From positions 2,480,001-2,544,000 of the forward strand of contig JAGPNK010000002.1 in the NCBI GenBank assembly GCA_020746835.1: a stretch of DNA of 64,000 nt, in the 5' to 3' direction. Under the pieces are notes generated by a model. The model had not been told where the DNA came from. It searched no databases and saw nothing but the letters and a program-made list of their open reading frames with translations. Below, piece after piece: positions 13,495-25,044 of the stretch (the first letter of the stretch is position 1; every line of letters starts with the position of its first letter). Made by a program: the position numbers and the translations under genes. The stretch comes from Stachybotrys elegans. Taxonomy: Eukaryota > Ascomycota > Sordariomycetes > Hypocreales > Stachybotryaceae.

Positions 13495-14859
13495 TTATTT
13501 CTTGGCAGACTTGCTGCGAAGATTGTGCTTGCCCTGGGCTGCCGATCCATTAGATGGCTTCTCCTTCACCGGCTCTTCTTCCTCATCCTCGTCCTCATCC
13601 TCTTCCTCCTCTGGTTCATTCTCATCCTCAGACCTGTCGTCGTCGGCCTGTCTATGGACAATGAAGCGGTAGGCAATGCGGACAATGAAGAAGAGCCAGA
13701 AGAGGTTGAGCGCCTGGAGCGCGGATAGAAGAGAAGCCGTAATCACCTGGCTGAGGCGGCACTTGAACTGGCCTGCGTCCCAGTCCAACTCAAAAGGACC
13801 GATGGTGCGGAACTCGGTGAAGAGGGACCAGATAATCTTGAGGTTGATATAGTGACGCAAGTAGATCCAGGTACACATGAAGACGAAGAAGTAGGGTCCA
13901 GTGCTCCAGTGATCGAGATAGTTGAGGACCTTGGATGAGGCGAGGAAGAAGTCGCTGATATCGTGGGTGATGTAGACGGGGAGGCCAATGTAGGTGAAGT
14001 GGAAGCGGTAGCTGAGGGCAATGAGGGCCAGACTGACAATGTGGTGGCAGATGAGCTCCTTGAAGTCCTTGCGGGGCTTCTCGAGTCCCAGGACAAGGAC
14101 AATAGCCTGCTGGGCCCAGTAGGCAGCCTGGAAGAGATAGTAGAACTTGAACAAGGCATCGTGGGTGTAGTGAGGAAAGTTCTCGTACATGCCTCTCGTG
14201 TTGAAGAACCAGATGGGGGTGCGATACATGACATAGATACCAGTAGGGCCGAGGATTCCAAAGTAGAGGGCGGTATACGCCTGCTCCATGAAGCGCGCCT
14301 GCTTGCCCCTGGGAAGTCCGACCCAGCGGGCAATGGGCTTCAGAATCTCTTGCATGATGAACTCGCGTGTAAAGGACAGGACGACAGTGTAGAAAGAGAC
14401 AAAGGCGATGTCCCAAAGGCCCTTACCATACTGGACGGGCTTGGAGAGATCCTCATGGGGCAGCTTGTACGACAGGAAGATGAAGCGGTGCAAGGGGTTG
14501 GACTCGGTGGGGTTGATGAGGTATCCGGCGCCAAAGAAGGCGAGGATGATAGCAGGCAGGACGTAGGTGTGCTTGACCATGATGTGACCTGCGCGGGCGA
14601 AGAAGCCTTGGGGACGACGCTTTTTGGAGGCGCGCTTGTGGCCGGCCTTGGTGGTCGAGAGACCAGAAGAGGTCCTGGGCTCGCCAGCACTGAGACTGGC
14701 CCTGCTCGAGGCCAGGGCAGGAGCACCAGTGTCACCGGCGCGGATGTCGCCGCCCAGGGTGCTGCTCTTTCTCCTCCTGCGAGTGGCGTCCGCGTCCGAG
14801 TTCTTGAACACGGCGTCAACCGACGAGTTGAACGCCGGGAACGGCTCGGGAGTTGCCAT
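13495..14859 (-). CDS. Ceramide synthase (Lag1/Lac1 family, TLC domain)
   Basis: A single exon of 454 residues. It should acylate sphingoid bases with acyl-CoA to make (dihydro)ceramide in the endoplasmic reticulum. The first 90 residues are basic and Ser-rich, then come several membrane helices with a TLC domain. The family's hallmark residues are present: the His pair H272-H273 in the CHHIVSLAL stretch and the Asp pair D300 and D303 in ITHDISDFF. The C-terminal tail is strongly acidic (an Asp/Glu run near residues 415-435) and ends in Lys-rich sequence; such acidic tails occur in fungal Lag1 proteins. Filamentous fungi usually carry two or three ceramide synthases (LagA and BarA in Aspergillus). 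I cannot decide which type this is from sequence alone. The long plus-strand frame opposite it is a shadow. Confidence 0.93.
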   Translation of the reverse strand: MATPEPFPAFNSSVDAVFKNSDADATRRRRKSSTLGGDIRAGDTGAPALASSRASLSAGEPRTSSGLSTTKAGHKRASKKRRPQGFFARAGHIMVKHTYVLPAIILAFFGAGYLINPTESNPLHRFIFLSYKLPHEDLSKPVQYGKGLWDIAFVSFYTVVLSFTREFIMQEILKPIARWVGLPRGKQARFMEQAYTALYFGILGPTGIYVMYRTPIWFFNTRGMYENFPHYTHDALFKFYYLFQAAYWAQQAIVLVLGLEKPRKDFKELICHHIVSLALIALSYRFHFTYIGLPVYITHDISDFFLASSKVLNYLDHWSTGPYFFVFMCTWIYLRHYINLKIIWSLFTEFRTIGPFELDWDAGQFKCRLSQVITASLLSALQALNLFWLFFIVRIAYRFIVHRQADDDRSEDENEPEEEEDEDEDEEEEPVKEKPSNGSAAQGKHNLRSKSAKK

Positions 14860-16957
14860 ATTGGGTGGGGAACAGAAGCTCTTATCGGTGGCAGAGCAAG
14901 CTCCTCAGCTCGGCTGGATAATGGCGAGAAGCACGGAGTGCGTTGGAGGGGTTGCAGAACGGATCGAGGCAGCGAGGAAGGCTTGATGCTACCCCGGAAG
15001 TCGACTTGTATCGTGACGCCCGTTGCAATTCGATCGGTGGCACGTCTCAGAGAGGCCCTTCGTGTGGCAACGGCCAAGATAAGAGACGGAGAGAGGGCGA
15101 AGCTTCCCAGTCGACGAAGCAATGTAGCTAGAAAAGTTTCGAGGGGGGGTTGCGTGGGTTCCGCAAAGCTGATGATGACCCAGATCCAAACGGTAAAGCT
15201 GACGTGGTTGATGTGAGGGGAGAAACAGAATCGACGAGGCGACGAGAAGCGGCGAGAGCTTTAAGGAGAGGGAAAGCCGAACCTCAACTCGTTTGGACTC
15301 GTGGGAGGAAGAAGGAGAGGATGAGATGAGATTAGATGAGATGGGCAGGCCTTTTGGGCAAGGAGGCAGGAATAGGGGACCTGAAGGAAAGGTTAAAAGT
15401 CGAGGTACAAGCGATACAGGCAAGAGTTCGCTGGTGCCACAAGTACCTGTCGCCCACTGTGGATCCGCGCCGGCAGCTGAATGTGATAGGGAAGCTACGT
15501 GATGGTAACGTGCGGCAGGAAGCAGCCAACAATACTGCCAGGTGTCACGCAAATCCCGATAATAGCCAAGGTAAACAATCGAAGCCTGGCCTGAGGAACT
15601 CACAAATATTCTTCTTCTTCTTTGCCTGGGACATCCGTAATTATTATATACCCTTTCTCTCCCCTCCCCCCCTCCCACCCATGCTTACACTGCTCGGTCC
15701 TGCATGCCCTCGGTACTACCTACCTACATGGCCGGCAGCAGCTGAAAGGAAGCTCCCTCTTGCTGCAGGGCCATCGATCCAGAAACGCAACCGTCAGCCT
15801 CCGTGGCGGAAAGACCGATGCGCCGGCTGAGAGGGAACGAACCTTGTTCCGAGGGACGGCAAGCACAATTCCTCTCATCGCAGCACATGGTTGTGTCGGT
15901 GTGCGCCCCTTTCCCACCCCTTGCCCTAGTAGGTCCTACAATTTTTTTCCCTCTCTCTCTCTCCTGCAGAGTTGAGAGAAATTGCATTATTTCTTTCTCG
16001 ACCCCGTCGACGATGGGCCCGCAAGCTCACTGATTGGGCCCGTCTGCATGGGGGGGTTGCTCCTGAATCCCGGGCCCGGATGCACGTCTCCACCGCTCAG
16101 AAACCCTTTTTTTCTCTACTGAACCCCGGCGGCGCGCGCTGCGGTCTTGCCATTTCCTTGGTTCCTTCTCTCCCGCCCGCCGTCTAAACGCCTTTAACTG
16201 AAGCCGCAAGTCCGTGTCACTTGGTAGGATTATGGCTGCAGCGGGCACTGGGAATGGGTGGATTAAATCACGCGACACCTGCGCTGAGCTGACACGGACT
16301 CCGCGACGTATCTTCTGGTTTGCTCAATGAGGCGGAGTCCGCCTGTACGGATTCCGTTAATACTTGAATCGTATGGTACGCACATGCGACGTAGCATGCT
16401 CGACGACGTCATTATCAAGCAGCGTCTAGGTTGTATTTCTTTACAACGTAGCAGCCAGTTTCTTGGCTGCATGTCCATGGTTCATGTGCATCCAGGCGCA
16501 ACGGTCACAAGAAGCCACCCACCGCACATCAAAACAAAGACACCAGAATGTGGATTCATTTCTTGTTTTATTTTCTGCAAGGCGTCGAACTTTTTGATCA
16601 ACTCTCTACCGATGCAAGGACGGGAGCCTCAAGTGTCTTTCCTAGCACAAAATGACCAGGGACATTAACGCCGTCTCTCTCATACATGCGTTGTCACGCA
16701 TTGTAACCCATCCAAAATCCATCCATCAACCTGTGATAACGCCGTATACTCCACGAGCATGGATAGCGCGTGATTGCTATGCTCTTTTGCTCCCCGTGCC
16801 AACTCCGACCTTCGTAAAGTGTTGTGGTATCATAAGCGCAAACCGTGGTGTAGTGCCGATTCTTAGATAAAAACGCCGTAAGTCGCCATGCATCTCTGTT
16901 TTACAGACATATCCAATAGCAGAAGTCGTCCCCCTCCTCTCAGCACCATAATCCGCG
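14860..16957. other. Intergenic region upstream of ceramide synthase
   Basis: 2.1 kb between the ceramide synthase start and the PalH stop, both on the minus strand. It should contain the ceramide synthase promoter and the 3' end of palH. CT-rich patches lie near 15650-15690 and 15945-15966. No coding region recognised. Confidence 0.55.
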
Positions 16958-19234
16958 TCAGGATGCAGCACGCGGCCGCGTTCTGGGCTCCTCGGAGCGT
17001 CCTCGAGCACGGGCTGCGGAAGATGTGCTGCTGACGGAGGAATCATCGTCATCCTCTGTTTCGTCGTCGTAGTAAACCGGCCTTTGCACGCCCGGCCACA
17101 GCGGCGGGTTCGTGGGTGGTAGAGGCGGCTCTTGGCCACGCGAAAGGGCAGAGAACGTGCTCCTGCTCCTGTCTAGCCGGGCCAATTCTTCCGACGTGTT
17201 CCCCGACGAGCTGCCATTGCTCTGCTGAGGCTCGCCATTGCCGATGCTCGCCTCTTCCTCCTCGAGCACCTGCTGCAAAGCGGCACCCCTGCGCGGTGGT
17301 GCTGGTATGACCGTGACTGGCAAGCTCTGAGTATCGGGCACAGGTCGGAACTTGTCCCGCAGCTTGTCGGCCTGGTTGGCGGCAAACTCTTCCAGTCTGC
17401 CTCTGAGATCCCACCTGCCACGGTCATCACGCCCTCGGTTGGGCCATTGGGCCCGCGTTTCTTGCGAAGGAGCTGGAGTCTCCGCCTGTGGTGGTTCCTC
17501 TGGCGAATCGCGGTTGGAGCGATTGGAGGGTGGACTGCTAATGCGAATCAGGGCCCGTCGGCTGGGTTGAGCAGGAGCAGGTCTGCCGGCCTCTAGGTCT
17601 ACCGATCTTCGACCGGGCGAAGATTCTTGACCGTTGAGGGTTCCCTGGGATGGCGAACCGCTGGGCCCGGCGGCATCTTCGGATGCGATGTGGCTTTGAG
17701 GAATGCTAGCTTGGCGATGTAAATCGAAGTTCTGCTGCTGCGATGGCAGATCGGGAGTGCGTGTAGTGGCTTCCGAAGGCGCTTGGTACCGGACGGCATA
17801 TACGGTGCTGGCGGCACTGGCAGTGTCTGTTCGGCTGAGGGGCGTAACGGCTGGGTTTGGTCGTGTAGGCCAAGCTGGAGGGCGGTTCGCGTCGGCACCG
17901 GCTGGACTGGTTGAACTGGCGGCAGCGCCAGGGTTAGTAGTACGGCCGCGATACTGTTCGGTAAAGGCCGAGACGCCAGGCCAGCCGAACCCGTGCGGCC
18001 GTGCACCAGGGCTCGAGCTGTCGCTGTCGCTTTTCCGGTTCTTCTGATTCTTCAGCCAACCTGAGTCGGATGCGTTTACTTCAAGCGTTTCGTCGCCGTC
18101 GAAGACTTCTCTGCCCAGGATGCCGTTCTTCTTCTCCTCGCGCTCCAGCGCTTCAATGCGCTCGACCCATTCCCAGACAACGACGCTGGCGGCAGCAGCG
18201 CCGACCCATCTCACATAATCGCCCCAGCCTGTGAACTCGGGTCGAGAGAGGTCCATGATAAAGAAAACAATCGGGATGATGATGGAGCAGATGGAGATGA
18301 CGGCGACGAGACAAATGTTCTTCATGAGGGGATGGTAATACGCATAGCGCTTCTTCATGATGGAGTAGTAAATAACCCAGGCCGCGTAGAGAACTCCTAG
18401 TGACAGCTGGAAGAGGTAGCTCAAGGCGGGAACCGGGAGACTGAAATTTCGAGGGTTGGACACGTTGACGCCGTTCTCAGAGTACTGAAAGCTGGTGATG
18501 GCGCTAAAGATGAGGTCCAACGTTATGAGGGCGAATGCTGCCCACTTGATGATAATCTTCTCGCGCTGGCGAGGAAATAAGCGTATCAATGTCTGGGCCT
18601 GCGCGAGCCACAGAAACGTGTCCGAGATGAGGCGGACAACCTTGAGCTCGGTGCTGCCCATAACTTCATTCTGCAACACCTCGGCGTTCTGGGCGCCCCA
18701 GGAGTACTGCTCCTGGGCGATCTGAAAGGTGTCTGCGGTGGCCAGGGTTAATGAAATGGCGACGGTCAAGGCTGCAACCTTTTGCAGCCACGGGCGCCCG
18801 CCAATACTAATGCCGCCAGACGAGCTGTTTGTGAAGCTTCGTCGGCTCAGGGTGACTATGCCACCGTCAAGAAAGGACCGTGGCGTAATGAAGAGCATAA
18901 TGACGAGCATATATGCCGTGACAGTGGCCGCACCCAGCGCGTAACATATGGGGAAGGTAGAGGCGTAGAAAGGGTCGCGGAAATCCGAGTATAGCGGGCC
19001 ATCCGAGGAATGTTGAGACAGGGTCGCTCCGCTCGAGTCGGCGGAGAAGTCATGCTCGCTTTGCCGGGGAACGAGCGTCGGCGCGCATGGCGCTTGGAAC
19101 ACGGCATCGTGGCCTAGTGTTATGGTGGAGGAGCCATCTGCGAAGGTGAGAATGCCGTTGGCGGGGAGGAGGAAGGCGGTGCAGAGGGTGGGCAACGCGG
19201 CGAGGGTGTCGGAGGCGAGGCGGTTCGCGTCCAT
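16958..19234 (-). CDS. palH: PalH/Rim21 ambient-pH sensor, seven-transmembrane protein
   Basis: A single exon of 758 residues. PalH is the plasma-membrane receptor of the Pal/Rim pathway; at alkaline pH it works with the arrestin-like PalF and ESCRT components to trigger proteolytic activation of the PacC transcription factor. Seven hydrophobic segments can be seen at about 94-117, 151-170, 198-218, 230-250, 268-290, 305-328 and 339-356. Right after the last one is the family's conserved stretch VVWEWVERIEALEREEKK, followed by GREVFDGDE. The remaining 370 residues form a Pro/Ser/Arg-rich, probably disordered cytoplasmic tail, which in Aspergillus binds PalF. The ATG lies in a clean context and the length is normal for filamentous fungi. 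Identification is strong; pathway role is from the family. Confidence 0.93.
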   Translation of the reverse strand: MDANRLASDTLAALPTLCTAFLLPANGILTFADGSSTITLGHDAVFQAPCAPTLVPRQSEHDFSADSSGATLSQHSSDGPLYSDFRDPFYASTFPICYALGAATVTAYMLVIMLFITPRSFLDGGIVTLSRRSFTNSSSGGISIGGRPWLQKVAALTVAISLTLATADTFQIAQEQYSWGAQNAEVLQNEVMGSTELKVVRLISDTFLWLAQAQTLIRLFPRQREKIIIKWAAFALITLDLIFSAITSFQYSENGVNVSNPRNFSLPVPALSYLFQLSLGVLYAAWVIYYSIMKKRYAYYHPLMKNICLVAVISICSIIIPIVFFIMDLSRPEFTGWGDYVRWVGAAAASVVVWEWVERIEALEREEKKNGILGREVFDGDETLEVNASDSGWLKNQKNRKSDSDSSSPGARPHGFGWPGVSAFTEQYRGRTTNPGAAASSTSPAGADANRPPAWPTRPNPAVTPLSRTDTASAASTVYAVRYQAPSEATTRTPDLPSQQQNFDLHRQASIPQSHIASEDAAGPSGSPSQGTLNGQESSPGRRSVDLEAGRPAPAQPSRRALIRISSPPSNRSNRDSPEEPPQAETPAPSQETRAQWPNRGRDDRGRWDLRGRLEEFAANQADKLRDKFRPVPDTQSLPVTVIPAPPRRGAALQQVLEEEEASIGNGEPQQSNGSSSGNTSEELARLDRSRSTFSALSRGQEPPLPPTNPPLWPGVQRPVYYDDETEDDDDSSVSSTSSAARARGRSEEPRTRPRAAS

Positions 19235-21461
19235 CTTCGTCGTTGCGGCCGGCCGGACTGTCGCTGGTGACGCCAGCCGCTCGCGGCGTGGAGAGTGATG
19301 CGAGGCGACAAAACGGGGGGGAAGCAGGGCTTAGAAACTAGAAGCCGTACGCCATCTGAAGGCCCGCGAGCGAGAACAAGTCGGTGCTGGGGTTGCTGGG
19401 TTCAGAGGAGGCGGGTGCGTGGGCGAAGCGAGGAAGGGCGACGTGTGCCTCGATGAGAGAGATACCGGGGGATGGCTGGCGACGTCGGTCATAGAAAAAG
19501 CAGGGCACGTGGGATCGTAATGCGAGTCGAGCCGTGCACTATCGAGAAGAGGTCGGCCCGTCCATTCGAATCGCGGGAGGGTGCGAGAGCAGGCGGTGCG
19601 AAGAAAGGTGACGCTGTACAAAAACAGACGGCCGAGGGTTGCAATTAGTTGGCTAGAGTCTAGAGATCCCGTCAGGCAAGGACGGCAGGCAGGAGGCAGA
19701 GCGGGCGCGTCCGGGTCCGTGGCCAAGTTAGTCAGCGCTGTTAGTAGGCATCCCGGCTGGGAGGCAGGAGCCACCTGGCAGCCTGCATGGATAGTGGAGG
19801 TGGAGGTGGAGAAGCGTGCTGTACTACGTCGGCGCACTGTCGTGGTTGTGGCTTTTCCTTGGAAAGAGGCACACCTTTCCGCGCAGGTGCCGGCCACATT
19901 TATCACGATATTACTGGCCGTCTGCGGCAGCCCGCCAAAGTGAGCAAGGCAAGGAGAGCGAGTTGGTGGTGAGCCGGCCGGCGCTTTTCCTCTTTCTTGC
20001 GTTGTGGCGGCGTGCGTTCCGTGGTCGTTACACAGGCTAGCCCAGTGCTTGACTTTAGTAGCTTAGTAGCTGAACCACCTACATATGTACATACAGGCGG
20101 CTGTGCGATGCGTGCGTGTGTGCTTCTGGAAATGGGCAATGCATGTACATACTATATGTGTGTTATGGGGTGGGGAAACCGCAGAGAATCGCGAATGGAC
20201 GAATGCACAGAAGGATGCATGGCGCGCTCCAATCAGACCCTGGAAGCCCACCCAGTGTCCTGATCGTCACTGGAATGTCCGATTCTGTCGTGTGCTCGCT
20301 GGTCCGAAATCAGAGCCCCCCTTTAGGTCGGTCATGGCCTCTGTAGTTCGTTCCATCCTCTCATTCAACCCGCGGCTCACTTTTCCCCGCCTCCCCCCCC
20401 TCCAAAACGTTGGCTATCAAAGGGGAGGGGGGGGGAGAGAAATCCACCGCAAGCCGCCGACCATCCACCTACCACTTCCATCGTGGCGTCTTCATTCTCG
20501 CCCTCTCTTTAATCTCGCATGGACACCTAATCTCAATACTTTTTTTTAACCTTAACGGCTTACCCGCCCCCTCTTTTCCGGACAATGTGCCCGCGACAAG
20601 GGCATATACCCAGTCCACAATAAAAGAAATGGATGCACATGCGGAAAAGACAGGGCGGCCGGGCGAACGCAGGGGTGAGGAGTGAGATGAATGCCTGGTC
20701 CGTCGGAAACAAGCGGAAGAGTTACACAGCTTAACGGTCACCCGTCAGATAGGTTTGCGGGTACCACAAGCACCAGGCGGTCTACAGCATGTAAGCCCGA
20801 GCATCTCATCCATCCTTCACAGTGATACCGAAGACAGATGGACAGTTGGTGCGTGAAGACACCATTGGGCAACCGATTGGTTTTGTGGAGAGTTTCCACC
20901 AAACCCCCCTCCCCCCTTCGCGCTGCCTCGTCCTGCCAAAGCCAGTATGTAATAGAGCATCAACATCCGGCTGTACGTGGTCATGGCCGCACTATCGCAA
21001 TCATCCCTCGTCTTCTCATCTTCATCGTTCCAGCCAATACGCATCATCTCGCGCAAACCCCAGGTTCATCGCCAAGGCCGTTCTTCCGAGCCCACAGCCT
21101 TGCCACCGGTGCGTCTTGGCCTTGGCAAAGCTTGTGTCATAGATCCAGCGCTTGGCGGCCTTGACATCACAGCCACCAGGCATATTCATGAATATATATA
21201 TCTTTGTGTATATGTGGTTGTCCACGTAAATGTTACTTTTCTTTATTCCGCTCAGCTCTGGGTATTTGTGACAGCCTCCAATCCTACCTTCAATGTTAAG
21301 AATACATAAAAGATACTCCCTTTGCACTTCGCTTTTCCCTTCGTCATTCATGAACCAGGACGCTTCCCATAATTCCTTTGTTTACCCATCGTTCGCAGGT
21401 TGCATAACAGCCTCGGAAGTTATAATGTCGTCCATCGCGGTGTTCGATCCGCTCTCCCAAT
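19235..21461. other. Intergenic region between palH and edc3
   Basis: 2.2 kb holding the promoter of palH (minus strand, to the left) and the 3' end of edc3 (to the right). The part near 21180-21310 is AT-richer than its surroundings, which fits a 3' untranslated region of edc3. There is a G-rich run near 20421-20436. No gene recognised. Confidence 0.55.
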
Positions 21462-23787
21462 TCAGTCCTCGTCGCTTGGCGGCTCGGCCCCGCGGTACCG
21501 CATCTCGAGCACCCACTTGTCGTCAAAGTTGATTCCTCTCCTAATCTTGGTACCGGCCTTCCTCCAAACGGCGCTGCCAAGCCCCATGTCTGCAATGAAC
21601 AGCCGCCACTCGTCCTCGTGGGCTGTGTTGTTGGCTATTCCGGGATCGCCATCGCGAGGAGGGGTGACGGCCTCTAGGAGCCCTCGCTTCGGAGCCGCTA
21701 TTGCAACCACGTAGCGAGGCTTGATGCACAGATACCCGCCGTCGATGATGGCCATGTGGCCCGTGGACGGGTCGATGCCCGTCGGGATATCAACCGACAG
21801 CACAAAGGCTTCGTTGCGGTTGGCCCACTCCATCAGCTCATAGACCGTGGCCTGATCCCCCACCCGCAGCTCCTCAAACGAGATGGTAAGTCCCAGTAGC
21901 GCATCGATGATGAGTGAGATGGAGAATCGTGCGTCTGATGCAGAGCTCCTTCGCACGTGCTCAAAAAAGTCATTCTTGCTCAGCACCTTGCCACCGTGGT
22001 TCCGGTACAGCTGTACCTGCCGCCGGAGGTCCTCCAGCAGGTCCTTCTCTCGCTCGATGCCAACAAGACACACCATGACGTTGATGTTCTTGTTCCTCAG
22101 ATGACGACCAGCAGCAAGCGCGCGGATGCTTGACTTGTTGTTGCCCCCCAATATCACCACCGTTGAGCTGTACACGGATGTCTCGGTGGACTTTGTGCCC
22201 ACTGCCAGCTCAAACCGGGCCTTCATGGCTGGATCGTTGAGAGCTGTCACAGCTACCTCGGCGATACCTCTTCCAGCATTTTCTGCCATCAAGTCCTCAG
22301 TGAATCCTAACTCATTAGCTGCGATGTTCTCGAGGTTGAGCATCTGCAGCGTGGAGATGGTTTCCAGCCGTCGGTTGGACCCAATCAAGTAGAGTCCAGG
22401 CTGGTGGGGCTGCTTCAGCTGTGGCTGCGAAGAAGGTGGTTGCTGCGGCTGCTGCTGCTGCTGCAGTTGCTGAGACTGTTGTTTGATATTAGTCTGCTGG
22501 ATCTCGATCTTGGGCGATGACCGACGAGAAGACTGAGATTGACGTACGCCCGAGTTGACGCGGGTCAACGGCTGGCCGCCGATAGTCGTACTGGCTTTTC
22601 GCGACTGGGACCGGTGCGAAAGGCCAGTTTTACTGTCGGATCGACGAGTCGCCTGCCCGCTCCTACTCTCCCGGCTAGTCAGTCGTTCAGGCTCATGAAC
22701 GCCCATGTCGGCCTCACTATTCCAGAAGTCTGCGTTGGCCGTAGGATTTGATGGTAGGTCGAGTACGTTTTCGTTGTGGTGTAGATTCCTGATGCCGCCA
22801 GCTGCCGGCTTGACTCGGCGGTTGTGAGACACCAGTCGGCTTGCGTCGTCGATCTGGTCATCTTTCCTCATCTGGTCAAAGATGGTCCGCTTGTCGAACT
22901 TGGCCAGATTGTTCTCAAAGTCAAAGTCTCCCATCTCCTCCGTAACGTCTTCCGATGCCCACCCGTTATCTGCGTTGCCCTTTCGACCCCTGCCGTTCCG
23001 CTTCAGCGAGTTGAAAGGCTGGAAAGAGGCTGTGCTCTGTTGTAGAATAGGGGTTTGTCTCCATCCCTTGCCTCGACCCCCTTGAATCTTGGATCCTGGT
23101 GAAGCTTCCAATGCCGACACCTCGTCATCAACCACAGGTGCCTTGGCCATTTGCCCCGATTGCCGAGCTCTTGTCTTTTTCTTCTTTTGCGCTGTGCCAG
23201 GAGTCTTCTCGTATCCGTCAGCAAGCTCGACATGGTCCATGTTCAGACGCTGCGTCGAGTCTGCTAGTTCAGCATCTGGTGTCCTGGTGTCCATAAGCTC
23301 TTCGAGTTGAACGACAGGGACAAGTCCTGGCTGGGAAAGGGACGGCTGCCCACTGTCTGAGACCATGTGCAGGTCTGACGAGGAGGGAGTGTGGGCAGCG
23401 GTACGCCTGCCTACACTTAATATGGCCGGGTCGACAAAGGCCGAGCGAGCAACGACCGGCGCGGGAACAGGCGCAGGAACAGGCGCAGGAACAGACTGCA
23501 CAGGCTGGATGACTTGAGGTGCTGAAGCTTCGGCGCTTCTCACCTCAGACAGGTCTGCGATGTTGAGCGCATTAATCTTGGTCTGCACAAGATGATCCCT
23601 CGTGCTTGGGATATAGACTGCCTACAAGTTAGCCAAAAGGCGCAGCACCCACTGAAGCGAAATACATACCATTTGTCAATGTCAGGCTGTTCCCTGCTTC
23701 CACATCACTCACAATTCCTGTAAGCACGTAGCCCACGGGTTCCCGGAGCACAACCCGCATGTGCAACCCGACAAACTGCGCTGCCAT
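21462..23787 (-). CDS. edc3: Edc3, enhancer of mRNA decapping (Lsm, FDF and YjeF_N domains)
   Basis: Two exons, 23787-23670 and 23617-21462 on the minus strand, 757 residues. The first exon encodes the start of the Lsm domain (MAAQFVGLHMRVVL onward), and joining at the distal AG of a TAGGCAG tandem acceptor restores the frame as LTLTNVYIPST, as in Edc3 Lsm domains. The middle is low-complexity with an FDF motif in EEMGDFDFENNLAKFD, a 12-base tandem repeat near 23466-23500 encoding VPAP units, and a Gln-rich stretch. The last 330 residues are a YjeF N-terminal domain (ENAGRGIAE, VVILGGNN, SVDIPTGIDPSTG), which mediates dimerisation in Edc3. The protein scaffolds Dcp1/Dcp2 and Dhh1 in P-bodies. 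Identity is clear; the exon junction is inferred from frame and similarity. Confidence 0.92.
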
Positions 23788-25044
23788 CCTCGCTATCCTC
23801 GACAAGCCTCCCACGTGCCCTCGAGCGCTGCGATAGGTTGCGATATCCTTGACAGCGGTATGCGGTACTGGTCCTTCGCCCGGCTTTGCGCCCACTCAGA
23901 GACAGGGCCGTCGTCGTTCCAGCGATCAGGAGAATCCCCTAACTTGGCGCTGCTATGCGGCGGCTCGATATTGCAGATACAGCGAAGTGCGCGGCGCTCA
24001 GTACGCAGCTAGCGCGCTCGCAGGCCGTACTCGAAACCGGTGTTGAGGTCGATCGTAGTCGCTGGACGGAGATGGCACGTGTCTATTGGGTTGCGGCGGT
24101 GAGGAAGGCGCTCAGAGGGGCTCACAATGTTCTCAGGAGAGCTTTGTGAGACCCAATGACGATCGAATGGCCTGGTGAGTGGCAAGGGCGGTAGAGATGG
24201 CGACGGCCGTATGTTGTAGGTCGAGGCAAGGTAGAAATGCAGCTGATGATTTGAGCCTGTGGTTCGGGTACCTTAACTCAGATATGGCTGGGCGACGCCC
24301 ACCATCATCAATTCAACCTTTTCTTATCGATAAGCCGCAGGCACCACAACGATCGACAGGCAACATCTGAGACAGGGAAGGCACACCTCTTGCGACCTTC
24401 TGTCAAACATGCAGCAGGTACAGGTACTAAGGCTAGAGGTACTTTTCTATTTGTATGTACTACTAAGTACTAGGTAGGTAGGTGTTTTTTGCATCATTGG
24501 CTGGTGGAAAGTTCGCATGTCGTTTTTCTCCCCAAACCGCCAGCTCCAAACTGGACGGTCAACGACCATTCACCATGCCTTGCTTTCGGAATGGCAAACC
24601 TAGGGCTTGGTTTGCGAAATCCTGCCAGTATTCTCGCCAAACTCTCTGCCTTCACTCCAATAGAGGGGCTTGCTTATATCTGCTTACAACTTGACGGACG
24701 CCTTGAGAAAGAAATCATGAAAGTGGCACCTTTCCAGGTTACGCCTGCTCTCGCACCAACACATGCGCAGGTCGATATGAATTTGGCCCACTACTAACTG
24801 ATGAGCTAGATACCTAAGCAAGGATAGATATCGCTGCTCCATCTTCGAACACAAGCAATTGACAGGTGAAGCTGGCATCGCCGAAAGCTCCGGTCAAGAC
24901 AGCTCCAGCGCGCGTTATTGGGGTCGTCTAGTACAAATATATATACAGATAAACTGACTTCATGAGCTCCCAACTCCTCCAACCTGGCTGAGAGATACCC
25001 GAAGATGATGTATACGCCAGAGCATGCCTGGCCCTCCCTATTGT
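23788..25044. other. Intergenic region upstream of edc3
   Basis: 1.26 kb containing the edc3 promoter and the 3' end of the Pif1 gene. Between 24416 and 24482 lies a cluster of GTAC-containing units (GGTACAGGTACT, AGTACTAGGTAGGTAGG) like those seen in other intergenic parts of the window. No gene recognised. Confidence 0.55.
24416..24482. repeat. Cluster of GTAC/TAGG motif units
   Basis: Within 67 bases there are several GGTACT, AGTACT and TAGGTAGG units. Similar clusters occur at 121-150, 45559-45580, 52339-52370 and 52534-52556, all outside coding regions. See the findings. Confidence 0.6.

Noticed and set aside
13963..15216. 417-codon plus-strand frame opposite ceramide synthase
   Set aside because: It mirrors a conserved TLC-domain gene on the other strand; its open state follows from GC-rich third codon positions, and its protein resembles no family.
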